A stretch of 64,000 nt of DNA from Phanerodontia chrysosporium (Eukaryota > Basidiomycota > Agaricomycetes > Polyporales > Phanerochaetaceae), in contig MJGA01000043.1 in the NCBI GenBank assembly GCA_001910725.1, positions 88,039 through 152,038 on the forward strand, given 5' to 3'. The notes under the pieces are model-generated. The model made no database searches. It was not told where the DNA came from and worked only from the letters and a program-made list of their open reading frames with translations. Position 1 is the stretch's first letter; the number at the start of each line of letters is the position of its first letter. Below, piece after piece: positions 1 to 11,353 of the stretch. Made by a program: the position numbers and the translations under genes.

Positions 1-2334
1 AGTTTGCCACACTAGTCGAGGGCCTGGTGAGTTTTCTCTCAATCGTCGATCTAAATCGGCCTCGGCTGACCTCGTGTAGCTGGACGAGATCATCACTCTG
101 GAGGAGCAGCGCCCGAAGGCTCGGTTATGGGTCCCGAACATGTTCAGCATCTTTTGGTTCCTTACGCCTGCAGTCAACAGTGCTCCTGATTTGGACCGCG
201 ACGATGACGAAGATCCCGGTGGGTACTTCGGCTCCTGTCAGCATGTTCGATGCTCTGACTGCGTGTAGATGTCGTGCAGTACATGGAACAGGAGCCCGAT
301 ACGGACCTTGGCATGACCAGGCGCAGAGACCCTGACGCGCTGCCGCCGTCGAACAAGTTTGAGGCTGCGATGTACTGGCTCCACAAGGCTTTTGCCGCTC
401 TTGGTCATGGAAATGCCGTGTTTGCCATTAAGGCTGGGTTGATCACCGTCATCCTGAGTATACCTTACCGGCTGAAGAACTCTGCTCACTTCGCGTATTG
501 TAAGCTTCCCGAATCAGTCGGCCTTTGAAAGTTGCTGAGCTTCTACTTCACAGCCGAACACTTCGTGTGGGGCATGTACGTGCTTACTCGCTTGCCTCTT
601 TCTATGAACTACGTCGCTCAATCCTGCTGCTCATAGCTTCATGGGCCAGCTTACCCTGTCACGCTTCCGGGGCGACACGACGTTCGGTCTCGTGGCCCGT
701 GTCATCTCAACCTTCCTCGGCGGCCTGGTCGGGACTGTCATGTGGTACGTGCCGCGTTGTCTTTACGTGTACAGCAAAACCTGACGTACGTGGCCCTGCA
801 GGTACGTCTCCACGGGGAGCGGGAAGGGCAACGCGTACGGTCTTGCGGCTGTGACTGCCGTCTGCTTCCCGTTCTTCTTTTTCGCTCGGCTGTACTGGCC
901 TGGAGCACCTATGTTTAACCTCATCGTAAGTGCGCTTTGACCCCTCCGTCGACGGCGCGCGCTGATCAGGCTTCTCGCCACCCGCAGTTCTTCGTGACAT
1001 CTGTCCTGGTAAGCTGTCTGCGCCTTGCCCACGACAATATCGGGTAGTGGGGGCCAGTGCGGAGCTAACTTGTTCTTAATAGGTCATTGGCTTCTCGTGG
1101 CAGGATACTCACTTCCCGGCGGGGTTCATATACTATGGGATTAACGTGGCCTGGGTATGCTCCACCTCTTGCTTCGCGGACTCATTCGGTTTCTGATCAT
1201 GCCCTTGATCAGCGCCGCTTCGTATTGGTCACAGCTGGCGTTACTGCAGCTTTGTACGTTTGACCTGCGTGTTTCCTTTATCGTCCTGGGGTGCTAACGA
1301 CACCTCGTGTGGCGCGATGTTAACCGCCGACTAGCCTCGCATCGTTCCTCCCGCCTTCGACAACGCTGCGGGCGTATCAGCGCCGGATGATGGCGACGAC
1401 GGTCGCGGAAATTGGCAGCGTATATTGTTCCGTCGTGTCTTTCGCGAACACGCAGAACGCGTATGAAATCGACAAGGGTGCCATAGTCCAGAGTTTGATC
1501 GCAATTCGGCTGAAGCTCAAGCGGTCGCTCGTTCTCCGCACAAACATCGTGTACGAGGTAGGCCCCCATGAACCCTTCTGCCCCTAATATCTTCTGACAG
1601 GACACCTCCCGCAGTTCTCCCTTCGTGGAAAATGGCCTGCGCAACGGTATCAGAAGATTCTCGAGATCCAGCTGTGCGTGCCTCGTGCTCATCTTCTCGT
1701 GCGGCTATGTGGCTAACTCGGCGTGGCACACAGGCAAATTGCCTACCTTCTATCCCACCTCATGTCCGTCTGTGAACGGCTAGAGCCGGCATGGCGTCGC
1801 GCGTTTCTGCGGCGCACGCGCCTGCTCGACGCAGACTTCCAGGGGGATGTGCTCGCCGTCATCAGTGCGTCGCTTCTCTGCTCTCGTGACTCCCGCGTGC
1901 GTCTTGCTGAGCGCTCCCTTCGCCAGGCATGATCTCGACCGCACTGCGAACGGGGCAGCCGCTCCCGCAGATCACGCCGTGCCCGCTTCTCGACCGCTAC
2001 ATGGAGAACCAGCACGGGCTGAACGTCATCCGCGGCGAGGCCGACGACGACTACGGCCTCCCCCGGACGATGACCATCGACACGCTCGCAAACGAGCAGT
2101 ACCTGTGCGTCTTGCGATTTGCTTCCAGTGCACTGTGCTGATGCCATTGTGTCGTGCAGGTGCTTTTCGGTCGGCTGCACGACCGCGTTTGGCATCGTGA
2201 TGCGCCTCGACCGGCTTATGCTCGCAACAAAGGAGCTCGTCGGCGAGCAGTACCACATACACGGCGTCGGCGTGCCGCTCCGCCGGGAGTACACGAACGC
2301 GAGCTCGATGCCCCGTCCGGCGAAAGACGCCTAA
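1..2334 (+). CDS. FUSC/ArAE_2-type membrane transporter, 3' part (5' end outside window)
   Basis: The spliced product matches the fungal 'putative ER transporter, 6TM' family (ArAE_2_N, FUSC-like core and DUF2421), integral membrane proteins related to aromatic-acid exporters and to brefeldin A sensitivity proteins. The transported substrate is not known. About 13 exons can be joined with GT-AG introns. They include 80-218, 269-499, 554-575, 637-744, 802-925, a 21-nt micro-exon at 988-1008, 1083-1154, 1213-1253, 1335-1557, 1615-1673, 1734-1864, 1927-2104 and 2160-2334. The core reads MGQLTLSRFRGDT, then hydrophobic stretches around GLVGTVMWYVSTG, FPFFFFARLYWPG and HFPAGFIYYG, followed by a soluble helical C-terminal region ending in RPAKDA and TAA. 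The frame is open from base 2, so the start codon lies to the left. Exon phases agree throughout; no lesion was seen. Confidence 0.8.
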
Positions 2335-3600
2335 CTTCCCTTCTGATTTTAGTCCAGTCTCCTCTCGCGCCCGCTCTGGATTCCTCTGTCTCGGTTCGAT
2401 ACATACTGGATAGGCTGGACGCATTGGCACCAATCATCATCATAGTCACTTTCTGTTGCACGCTTTACAATGTACTCTAGACTTGGCTAATGTTTGTTCC
2501 TTCTGTATATTCTTTGCATACTCAGTCATAGATTCAACGCACATATATCAATTAATCCTCCCGATGTTCTGTACTCACACACAGTGCCACCGAACAGTCA
2601 GCCTGAGACAACCGGACTCTGCCCATAATTATCAAATAGGCTAGCCAGTATATCAGACAGCGAAATAGCCCTGGAGTACTCTACCGCAGAGCATGCATGC
2701 ATCTGAGAGGTCGTTGAAACATGGGATCAGGAAGGGCAATACAACGGACGTTCTGAGTCCGGGCGGGGTCAAGACGCTCGGCACGTCGTGAGTACCTCTT
2801 GAACTCGAACTACGACCATCATCTCATGCACTCGCTGCCTCGCTGCCTCACGCAATCTACGAGCTGGCAGCCGGCAGTCCGAGGTAAGCGTCTGCTCAAG
2901 GATCTACGGAAACCCGCGCACTGCGTCCAGACGAACTCGCAACGAGTCTGAACGACAGCTGACCGCGGGACAAGCTGGATAGGATAGTCGCAGTAGGAGA
3001 CTGCGGGCTACGGCGAGGGGACGTCACCGGTGTGTTGTGCGCTCCTTGCATTTCCGAGTGACTTACGAAGCGACAGTCTTGCGGTGAACGCTGCGCACTC
3101 CTGACATTACTCAGGTGCTGTGGACCCAGTTCGGAAACGATGCCCGTAGTTTGAGTGTCCGACTATCGAACCAGCCAAGGACACATACGGGTGCAAACAG
3201 TTCTGGAGCGACTGTCGAACGCGGGTACTCAGGGTCCCTTGTCATCGCTAACTCCACGAAACGGTGTCGAGCCTGCGTGCACTCCACGACGGACTGCCTG
3301 TGCTGCGCAAGTGGCCGCCAGCGACCGTCTCGGCGACGACAAGCAGGTGAAACCGAGCTCGTCACAGCGGACGCGACGCGATGCGCGAGGTCGGCAAGGC
3401 GAGTGACCCGTGTGAACCGGTGACGGACGCATTCAGCATTCGCTCGTCATATGCACCCATCACCTGAGCCCATGAGTCTATCGATCATTTTCCGTACCCA
3501 TTCCCGTCTGCTGCCTCCCGAGAGGGGCCTCGGGGCCTTTTAAGCACGTCCTGAAAATCTCTCTCCTGTCTCGCCTTGTCTCGCCGACAGCATCGAAACA
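2335..3600. other. Intergenic, upstream region of the monooxygenase
   Basis: This 1.27-kb stretch lies between the transporter stop and the next start. Short overlapping open frames near 3111-3432 occur on both strands but show no recognisable protein. The DNA turns pyrimidine-rich just before 3600, as expected for the leader of the next gene. No repeat or RNA gene was recognised. Confidence 0.6.
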
Positions 3601-5814
3601 TGCAGGCGCATCCCATCACCACCTCTCTGCCGACGTTCGACAAGCTCGGCGTCCAGCCTCCAAAGGACGTCGACGCCGACAAGATCGGCCGCGCATGGAC
3701 TGAACACTTTGCCCAGGCGGTGTCTGCAAAGGATATCCAAGGCATTCTCTCCACGATCCAGCCTGACGGCTGGTGGCGCGACATCTTCGCGCTCACCTGG
3801 GACCTCCGCACTTTCCAGGGACCCGAGAAGATCGCCCAGTTCCTCGAGGACCGGCTTGATCTCCAGGGCTTTAGCGATGTCGAGTTCGTCAAGGCTCAGT
3901 ACGAGCAGAAGTTCCCGGACATGGCGTGGATTGTCGTCCAGTTTGACTTCGAGACCAAGATCGCCAAGGGTCGCGGACTGGCTCGCCTCGTCCCGACACC
4001 GGAGGGCCAGTGGAAGGCGGTCATCGTTTGCACGAACCTCGAGGAGCTGAAGGACTACCCGGAGGCGATCGGTCCGCGTCGCAACCCTCTCCCAAACCAC
4101 GGCAAGTGGGCAGAGCAGCGCCGCAAGGAGACCGCGTACGAGGATAGGGAGCCGGAGGTGCTCATCATCGGCGGCGGACAAAGCGGACTGGACATTGCTG
4201 CGCGGCTCAAGAATCTCGGTGTCTCGAACCTCATCATCGAAAAGCAGCCTCGCATCGGCAACCAATGGAGGACCCGGTACGAGGCGCTGTGTTTGCACGA
4301 TCCTGTTTGTGAGTGTCGTACGCGTCTGCACGCGCGCGACACTGGCCCCTGACCGTGTCTGCATCCAGGGTTCGACCACATGCCGTACCTGAACTTCCCG
4401 CCGAACTGGCCTGTGTACACGCCTGCGCAGAAGCTCGCGGACTGGCTCGAGTTCTACGCGAACGCGATGGAGCTCGACGTCTGGACGTCGGCGTTGGCGA
4501 CCTCTGCGAAGAAGAACCCCGAGACCGGCAAGTGGGACGTCATCGTGAAGCGCGGAGACGGCTCCGAACGCCTGTTCCACGTCGACCACGTCGTCATCGC
4601 GCTCGGTCTCGGTGCGGGCAAGCCCAACATGCCCGATATCCCCGGGCGCGACCAGTTCCAGGGGCAGGTCCTGCACTCGACACAGCACAAGAGCGCGAAG
4701 GACCACGTCGGCAAAAAGGTGGTTGTCGTGGGCGCGTGCACGTCGGGTGCGTCGTTCATCCGCACGCGGTGTCGTCTGTGAACTTACCAATATGGGCAGC
4801 TCATGATATCTGCGCCGACTATGTCGAGCACGGCGTTGATGTCACGCTCTTCCAGCGCAGCTCGACATACATCATGTCCACGAAGGAGGGCATGCCCATT
4901 CTCATGAAACGTGCGTAAACGGCCACCCTTCGGCGACAATCGAAGACTAACGTCTTTGTAGCGAACTACTGGGAGGGCGGCCCGCCAATCGAGGAGGCCG
5001 ATAGGCTGGATAACTCGGTCCCAATCCTGTTCAACAAGCTCCTCGCGCAGCGTGGAACGGCCATCATCAAGGAGAAAGACCAGTGCGTTTGACGCGCTCC
5101 TGTGGCGAACCTGTGAAGCTGATCAGCGCCCAGGGAGCTCCTCGATGGCCTCGTAAAGAGGGGCTACAAGCTCAACTTTGGCGAGGACGGCTCTGGTTTC
5201 CTCTTCCTCGCGCTCAAGCGTGCGGGCGGCTACTACCTAGGTATGTGTGTGCGGCGGTGCGCCATGAGAGTTGCTCTGCGAGGCTGACAGCGTCCGTCCA
5301 GACGTCGGCGCGTGCCAGATGATCATCGACGGCAAGATCAAGCTGAAGAACGGCACGCAAATTGAACGCTTCACGCCCAAGGGCCTCAAGTTCACCGACG
5401 GAAGCGAGCTCGAGGCGGACGTTGTCCTCTTCGCGACTGGGTGCGTCGCGCCACGTCTCTGATCTCACGCCGGCCCCCACTGACGGTCGTGACCACAGCT
5501 TCTCGGACCCGCGCGGGCCCATCACTGACCTCGTCGGTGCGGAGGAGGGCAAGAAGATCGTGCCGATCTGGAGCCTCAACGCCGAGGGTGAGATTCGTGG
5601 CGCGTGGCGCGAGATTGGCCTGCCCAACTTCTGGTACATGATGGGCAACCTGGCGTGGTGCCGCTTCTTCTCGAAGCACCTTGCTCTCCGTGCGTTACTC
5701 GACGGGCTTCTGCACCGCTGCCTCCGCTGACCTTGTTTGTCTGCAGAGATCAAGGCGAAGCAGGAGGGCATCTTTGGCGAGCGGTATTCTGCCCCAGCCG
5801 AGGTCAAGGCGTGA
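3601..5814 (+). CDS. Flavin-containing monooxygenase with NTF2-like N-terminal domain
   Basis: Predicted FAD- and NADPH-dependent monooxygenase of the group fungal annotations call dimethylaniline or YUCCA-like monooxygenase. Substrate unknown; such enzymes insert one oxygen into soft nucleophiles or carbonyls. Residues 1-170 form an SnoaL/NTF2-like alpha+beta domain (WWRDIFALTWDLRTF). The Rossmann FAD site is IIGGGQSGLDIAARL, followed by IGNQWRTRYEALCLHDP, typical of the family. A second nucleotide-binding segment follows KKVVVVGACTS. The fingerprint region reads FQGQVLHSTQHK, with the F-x-G-x-x-x-H core but His where Baeyer-Villiger enzymes have Trp. GT-AG introns: 4309-4368, 4747-4799, 4911-4961, about 5082-5135, 5240-5303, one before FSDPRGP and one before QIKAKQEG. 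The chosen ATG precedes the conserved N-terminal domain. About 620 residues, usual length; stop TGA at 5812-5814. Confidence 0.85.
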
Positions 5815-6493
5815 ACGCTTGAGATAAAAGTATAAAAAGATGTACTGGTATTGTTTGTAGCGCTGCTGGTCCTTTTGGAATGTCAAGCTGTAACTTTGTA
5901 CGCAATAAAGTGTCTTGGAAGTTCAACGTTTCAACGTTTCAACTCTCGTCAGCTCCGACCGGCGTCCATATGGCATGCAAGCGCCGCTAAGTAGACGTTT
6001 CCGCGCAGTGCCTACCCTCCTCGACTCCTTGGGCGATGTGAGCGCGCGAGAAGGCAAATCACCACATAAGTAGTATCACTTGGAAGCGAAGAATGTTTTC
6101 TTTTAGACCAGATTTCTGCAGGATAGGTTGACATGGGCAACGCCACTTGGGTGGCAAGACAGACTGGGTCGGACTTTGGAACGCCCAAACTCCCCCGGGA
6201 ACTTAAAAAAGATTGAGTTCCTGTCGCGCCATTTCTGCTATTGGAAACTTGCAGGGTCAGTTCACGGATGGAAGCGGTCACAGAGGTTTCCCTGTACAGT
6301 ATTTAAAGTTATGAGGTGCTTCCTGTCGAATTCAAGAGGAACGTGAGCGGAGCTGTATCGGAGTTTCGAATGTCGATGTCCGGCGTCCAATCGCGGTCGG
6401 TTTGGCATGCCCCCTTGCTCACTCTGCTCACTCTCCGGAATGGCGATTACCATCAGGTTTTACTTCCCTCATATCCACAATCCGGTTCTGTGT
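5815..6493. other. Intergenic between monooxygenase and Crinkler-like gene
   Basis: About 680 bases with the 3' flank of the monooxygenase on the left and the promoter side of the next gene on the right. A TATTTAAA element at 6299-6306 is the only core-promoter-like signal noticed. No gene seen. Confidence 0.5.
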
Positions 6494-8572
6494 CATGCCA
6501 CAATTAGAGAGCAAGGGATTTCGGTTGGGGTCGTTGAAGCATGCAGAACCGAGGAAGTTGGACCTGCAAGACCTGGAAGATGCCATCTTCCTAAAGGTAC
6601 GTCGTAGTGTGGCCATCCCTTGTCCCTTCGATCCACATGTGCTGAACGATAACAGCCAGATGGCTTGGTCCTGCAGCCACGCTCCACTTTGCTCGAGCAC
6701 GTGAAACAGTGGCTTAGGGACCATGCTAGCTACGTAGCAGACGTGGACAAGCACATCGACCCAAGCGAAAATTTGGATGGTTACTATCCCCTGGACGAAC
6801 CAGCGCCCACAATACATTTTCTCATTGTCACAGATGAAGGTGGGCATGTTGCTCCGTCGTCGGTATTCTCAGCTAACCTTACAACTTTCTCAAGTCCTCG
6901 AGGGGCTTGACAAGCTCCGTGGCCTACCACCCCTCCCGAAACGCGTGGCCTCGTGTATGTATTCCCTCCATAGTTCAAAGAGCCCGGCATGAGTCATTGT
7001 CTATGACAGCGTCCATTCAAGAGAGCACCCATCGCGTCAAGAGTGCTCCGTCTCCTTCGGTCGGGGCAGGAACTCCAGAAGGTGTAGCAAAGCTCTTGTG
7101 CGCTACCGGGACGATCCATGGAGGCTGCCCTGTAGGCAACTACGGCCCTCCGCCTGCGGTATACCATCCCGCCTTGGCCATCTTCGACCACCATTTGTGG
7201 CATCTCGATGCGCCTGAGTTGGAACCTAAGCACGCGTGGCTTTATCGCATGCATAGGTTTATTGAGACGAGCCTCCGGCACTATGACAGCGAGGCACTCT
7301 GCGCGCAGGCTGTGCATTCAATCATGGAAGAGATGTTCCCCAGCTTCAAAACAGAGCAGTCATCGGCTCGCAGAGGGGTCAACATGGTATGGAGCTTGCC
7401 CCATCTAGTCATGGTTCTCGAGCTGAAAAACGAGTCGGGTATCAGCGGCAATGCTTTCTTACAAGCTGCCGCTACTTATAGCAGGGTAGTCTGCGATAAA
7501 AGAGTGAGTACTCTTCCAACCGTATCCGCGGCAGCTATGACGATATCTGTTTGATGGTGGACAGTCTGTGAGGTCACCCAGGCCCCGGCCAACGCATTAC
7601 CCTGCCATTCTCATGCATTACCCCGCCATTCTCATAGGTCTTATGGGGGACTACATCGAGCTGGGAAGCGCAGTCTTCCTCGCCGAGGGTGTGTACCATA
7701 GCCACCCCTTCACTTTCAAGATGAACCTCGACTTCTATTCCCATGATCGCGTCCTCTCCCTTGCCAAGGTCTTTAAAGCTGTCAAGATTGCAATCCGCAC
7801 CATTGACAAGTACCATGAAGTCCGAAAGTGGTCACCACCGCCTGAGAATGTCGCCGCCCATCTCTTTCCTTCTCCTACCTACCTCAGTGGTGACCCCCTT
7901 CCTGACGGCCTAGTTTTCAAATGCCAGCTTTCGTGCACTGCAGTTCCGTTTACAGTGGTCAAGGCCGGTGCGGAAGCTGGTTCGCCCATAAACGCAGACG
8001 ATATCTCCTCCGGGCTATACCTTGCTAGCCTGCCACCTAGCAGCGTTTCTCCGTCAGAATCTGCGCCGTCTACCGAACCCATCGAGGTCCTCATGAAATT
8101 CACGGCTCGGTACAACGTGGAGGCGCATCGCATTCTTTACGCGGCCGGTTACGCTCCACGACTCTATTCTTGTTCTCGCGTCTATGGCGAGCTCTACATG
8201 GTCATGATGGAGTACTTGCGCGAGCCCTGGCAGACTCTGTGGTCTTGGGTCGAAGACAGGAAGCTTGTCCCGCAATCCGTTTGGGACGACATCGCTGCCA
8301 CCCTCGATATCCTACACAGCGAGAACATAGTCTTTGGCGACCTGCGTCTTCCGAATATCATGTGCACCGAAGAAGATTCATCGCTGCATATCAAACTGGT
8401 CGACTTTGACTGGGCAGGTAGAGATGACGAGGATAGGTACCCAGTGATGATCAACCATTATCTGAAGGATTGGGCACCGGGTGGTGGGGTTGAGTGGTAC
8501 GGGGTCATGCACATGAGCGATGATCGTGCCCAGCTGAAACATACAAAGCAGCTTGTACGCGTTCGTGTGTAA
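6494..8572 (+). CDS. Crinkler-like effector: PD-(D/E)xK-type domain plus atypical protein kinase
   Basis: The layout matches the fungal Crinkler/CR-toxin class, in which a restriction-endonuclease-fold domain precedes a kinase-like domain; these act as nuclear effectors or in inter-organism conflict. After an N-terminal region ending in PAPTIHFLIV, the endonuclease-like segment contains LVMVLELKNESG, with the E-x-K signature, then a Gln in FLQAAATYSRV. The kinase-like C-terminal part has a beta-3 lysine in EVLMKFTARYN, a helix-C Glu in EAHRIL, a catalytic loop FGDLRLPNIM (Asp and Asn kept, His/Arg changed) and DFD in place of DFG (LVDFDWAG). Introns fit at about 6596-6657, 6839-6894, 6955-7008 and 7504-7563. 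A 21-bp tandem duplication lies in the coding part (7594-7635). The first exon is uncertain: an ATG at 6440 in another frame is possible. No secretion signal was seen. Role is inferred from architecture only. Confidence 0.6.
7594..7635 (+). repeat. In-frame 21-bp tandem duplication in the Crinkler-like gene
   Basis: Two adjacent 21-bp units differ at one base and each encode HYPAIL plus one residue. The protein therefore reads HYPAILMHYPAILIGLMG, with the family segment HYPAIL-GLMG doubled at its start. The unit is a multiple of three and keeps the frame. Confidence 0.85.
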
Positions 8573-9067
8573 CTAGGAGGTGAAATCGATGAACAGGAGC
8601 ATTTCCATAGCATGGTCTGAATACATCATTGTCTCGTTGTAAAGGAAGTAAGTCCGCTCTGCAGAACTCGCAGATGATCAATTCGGACATCCAAATCCTC
8701 AGCCCAGGTGAGTTTCATAGGGGCAGATGTCCGTCCAAGCCATATGTCCATTGCAGGTCTCTGCGTGAAGACTATAATGCTGATACGAGGGGAGATCAAA
8801 GTGGGAGATACTGCGAGAGAGCATCCTTTTGGGTCCAGTTCGGTGACCAACCCCTTGTGGCGCGCGAGCGCGATGCATGGGTTGCATTGCTGGCTTGCTG
8901 TTGCCGACAAATGCTTCTTGAGCATGCATCGCTCCAATGCTGCAGTCCCAGCGGAAAAGGGCATCGCTGCGGCCTGCTCTCCCAATCCGAGGTGGGCATG
9001 CCAAGCGTCCGGGAGCCACACGCACATTCGGCCAAGCTCGAGAACAGCCGACTCGGCGGACGTATCC
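8573..9067. other. Convergent intergenic region, with open frame antisense
   Basis: This stretch lies between the stop of the Crinkler-like gene and the likely stop of the F-box-like gene on the other strand. A minus-strand frame stays open here down to 8626, but only as a continuation of the wrong frame of the F-box-like gene, and it shows no recognisable protein. Confidence 0.45.
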
Positions 9068-10854
9068 TCAGCGACGACGGCGCTGGCTCGCGGGGAGCGG
9101 CGGGAGGTGCGCCTCGAGCCAGCTCGCGAGGCCGGTGTACTGCAGGCGGTGGAGCGCGCGGGGCCAGTGGACGACCGAGTCGCGCGTGTAGTGCACGGCG
9201 GCGTCCCCGCCACGCGCCGCGAGCGCATGAACGACGTCCGCGAGGGCGGTCCCGGAGGCCGCGCCGGTGCGGCGGCGGCGCGCGCGGGGAGGCACCACAC
9301 GCGCGACTCGACGGCGTCGAGCTGCACGAGGCGCGCGCACGGCGGCGGCGCGGGGAGCGCACGGTACGCGTACACGTGCGGCACGGCGTAGCACGCGAAG
9401 AGGCGCTCGAGCGCGGTGAGCGGCGCGAGGAGCGCGGCCCAGTCGAGCGTGTCCCACAACGCGTCCCACTGTGTGATGTGCGCGGACGTGATGGCGGCAG
9501 CGACGCTGCGCGGGAGCGCCTGCACGATGCCGGTGAGGATGTGCTGCTGCTCGGGCGCGAGGTGGTGCACGGAGAGCCGGAAGAACGGATCAGAGCGTGT
9601 GGGCGCCGCCGGTGAAGGTGACATGGGCGCGTCCTGCCAGAGCTGCATGTACAATGCGCCATCGAGGGGCGTGCCGCTGCAGATTAGGGAGAGGTTCTCA
9701 CAAAGCGGCGTGTCGATGTCGCTCCATGCGCTGATTTTTGGCTGAAGCAGACGCAGAAGACAATCGCAGCTCATGTGCATGCCCTCGCTAAGATTATAAA
9801 ACGCGAGGTCCAGAACGGTGGCAGGTGGATGATTGACCCGGCTGAGGAATGACAGCCCTGTCGATGCATAATAGGCGGACACTGAAAGGCGTCGAAGGTT
9901 AGGGAGGGTGATAGTGTGAGCGGAGGTACGTTGTGTGGACTCCTCCAGATGAGGCCAGTCGTCGTGTTCAGTGAGGACGACGTCGAGAGTGAGAAATTCC
10001 AGAGTTGGTATGTGTGCGAGAAAGGCGAGGAGATTGTCTGCATGGGTAGGCTCGTAGCATCCTGCAAGGTTCAAAGTACGAAGACGAGGGGCGTTGAGCA
10101 AAAAGCTGGACATGGAAGCATTGAAATTGTAGCACGACAGCTCTTGCAGTTCCGGGAAGCGAGTGTTTGAGGAGAAGGGGCTTTTGGAGGGTATGGATCC
10201 GAGGAACATGAGCTTGAGCATAGAGGTATTGCACGACTTGCCCTCGAACGCTGGCTGCGCCTCTTCAATCATCGCATCGTCCAGAAACGGGAGTCGTGCA
10301 TGGTAGATTCGGTTCAGTTGTTTCAGAACGAGTCTGCTTGCAGCGATGATCCGTTCTCGGTTATCGTAGGTGTAGCTGAGCGACAGGTCGTATATATGGA
10401 GAGGTAGGGTGCCAGATCGACTCAGCATGTCCTGTACGCACTCGGGACGAGTGAGGAATATATGCGTAGAGAGATGCGGGTATTTTAGGGCCACCCCCCG
10501 CCATGCACGGCACACGTGCCGGATCTTCAGCCAGGCATAAGGCGGAGGAATGCAGCCATCGGCAGGGTACCCGGGCTGGTCGTCGTTGAAGAAGCTGAGC
10601 GAGTGCGAGTCGTAGGACGCGGCGACACAAACGTCGAGAATGTGATGGTAGAATACGTTTGCGAGTAGCTCCTCCGGGAGCTGCTGTATCGGAAAGACTG
10701 GATGAGGACTCAGTGAGACGTCGACGAGGATGAACAGACGCCACGCACCAAAATCCGACGCCGGCTCCATTGCAACGCCATGCGTTCTCTTCCACTTGCT
10801 CTTGAATAGACCCCTGGAGCGACTTGTCCTCCCTGCCTTGTTCGCCTGGCTCAT
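9068..10854 (-). CDS. F-box-like/LRR protein, family member 1 (apparent frameshift)
   Basis: Predicted F-box-like protein, a candidate SCF ubiquitin-ligase adaptor of the large basidiomycete F-box/leucine-rich-repeat group. The F-box core is PIQQLPEELLANVFYHHI, followed by WLKIRHVCRAWRGVALKYP, shared with the three other members in this window. Leucine-rich segments follow (LRTLNLAGCYEP, LPNLRRLSVSAYY). The minus-strand frame starts at 10854. Near 9241-9296 the meaningful C-terminus moves to another frame: after ESRVWCLP the family-like end ALADVVHALAARGGDA continues in the -1-base frame and stops at 9068, whereas the original frame runs on into low-complexity Arg/Pro/Ser sequence to 8626. 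One missing base in the GC-run would explain this. An upstream first exon, as in the members at 36 and 39 kb, was not identified. Targets unknown. Confidence 0.65.
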
Positions 10855-11353
10855 GCTATCTGTAGACGGTCGGCAGTGTATGGTATGGTATGAGAGAGGT
10901 CATGGTAACTCGGTGGAGACGGTACTTAAGTCGCAGAGGCACTAACTCGCAGATAGCATGAACTGGTAAAAGCCTGTGCTCCGCCTCAATGCCTCGGGAG
11001 AGGCGATGCGGCACTACTAGTCAACAGGCGACTATCTCATCTGATATCCAGAAACTGGGTCGACATGCACTGCCTTGCGTGCCGAGGACGATGCGCAGAG
11101 CACAGCATGAAGACATAGAGAGCAACATCGAGGGAGGTCAAAGGAGCAGATGCGTCGCGTGCAGATGAAAATGGCGAGGGAACATCACTCCGACATCAGG
11201 CGCATCTGATGCGCCTGATCCAAAACATCAAGCTCCCTGGCCCGCCTTCGTGGCGTGCAGATTTCTTCAGTACCACCATCTTCTGTTGGCTGCGATATTT
11301 CTTCCACTTCCGACATACATTCTCTCATACCTCATCCACCGTACCCGTAGTTA
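10855..11353. other. Intergenic, upstream of F-box gene 1 and downstream of gene A1
   Basis: About 500 bases holding the promoter side of the minus-strand F-box-like gene and the 3' flank of A1. No further gene, RNA or repeat was recognised. Confidence 0.5.

Noticed and set aside
3540..4790. Long minus-strand open frame (416 codons) opposite the flavin monooxygenase
   Set aside because: Arg/Leu/Val-rich antisense shadow of a GC-rich coding exon; it crosses the monooxygenase intron at 4309-4368 without sense and shows no domain.
6440..6493. Earlier ATG for the Crinkler-like gene at 6440
   Set aside because: It opens a different frame that does not join the downstream exons without an extra 51-nt intron of weak signals; kept only as an alternative.
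8626..9067. Extended C-terminus of F-box gene 1 in the original frame
   Set aside because: Sequence after the frame change is low-complexity and then unlike any sister gene; the family-like end lies in the neighbouring frame stopping at 9068.
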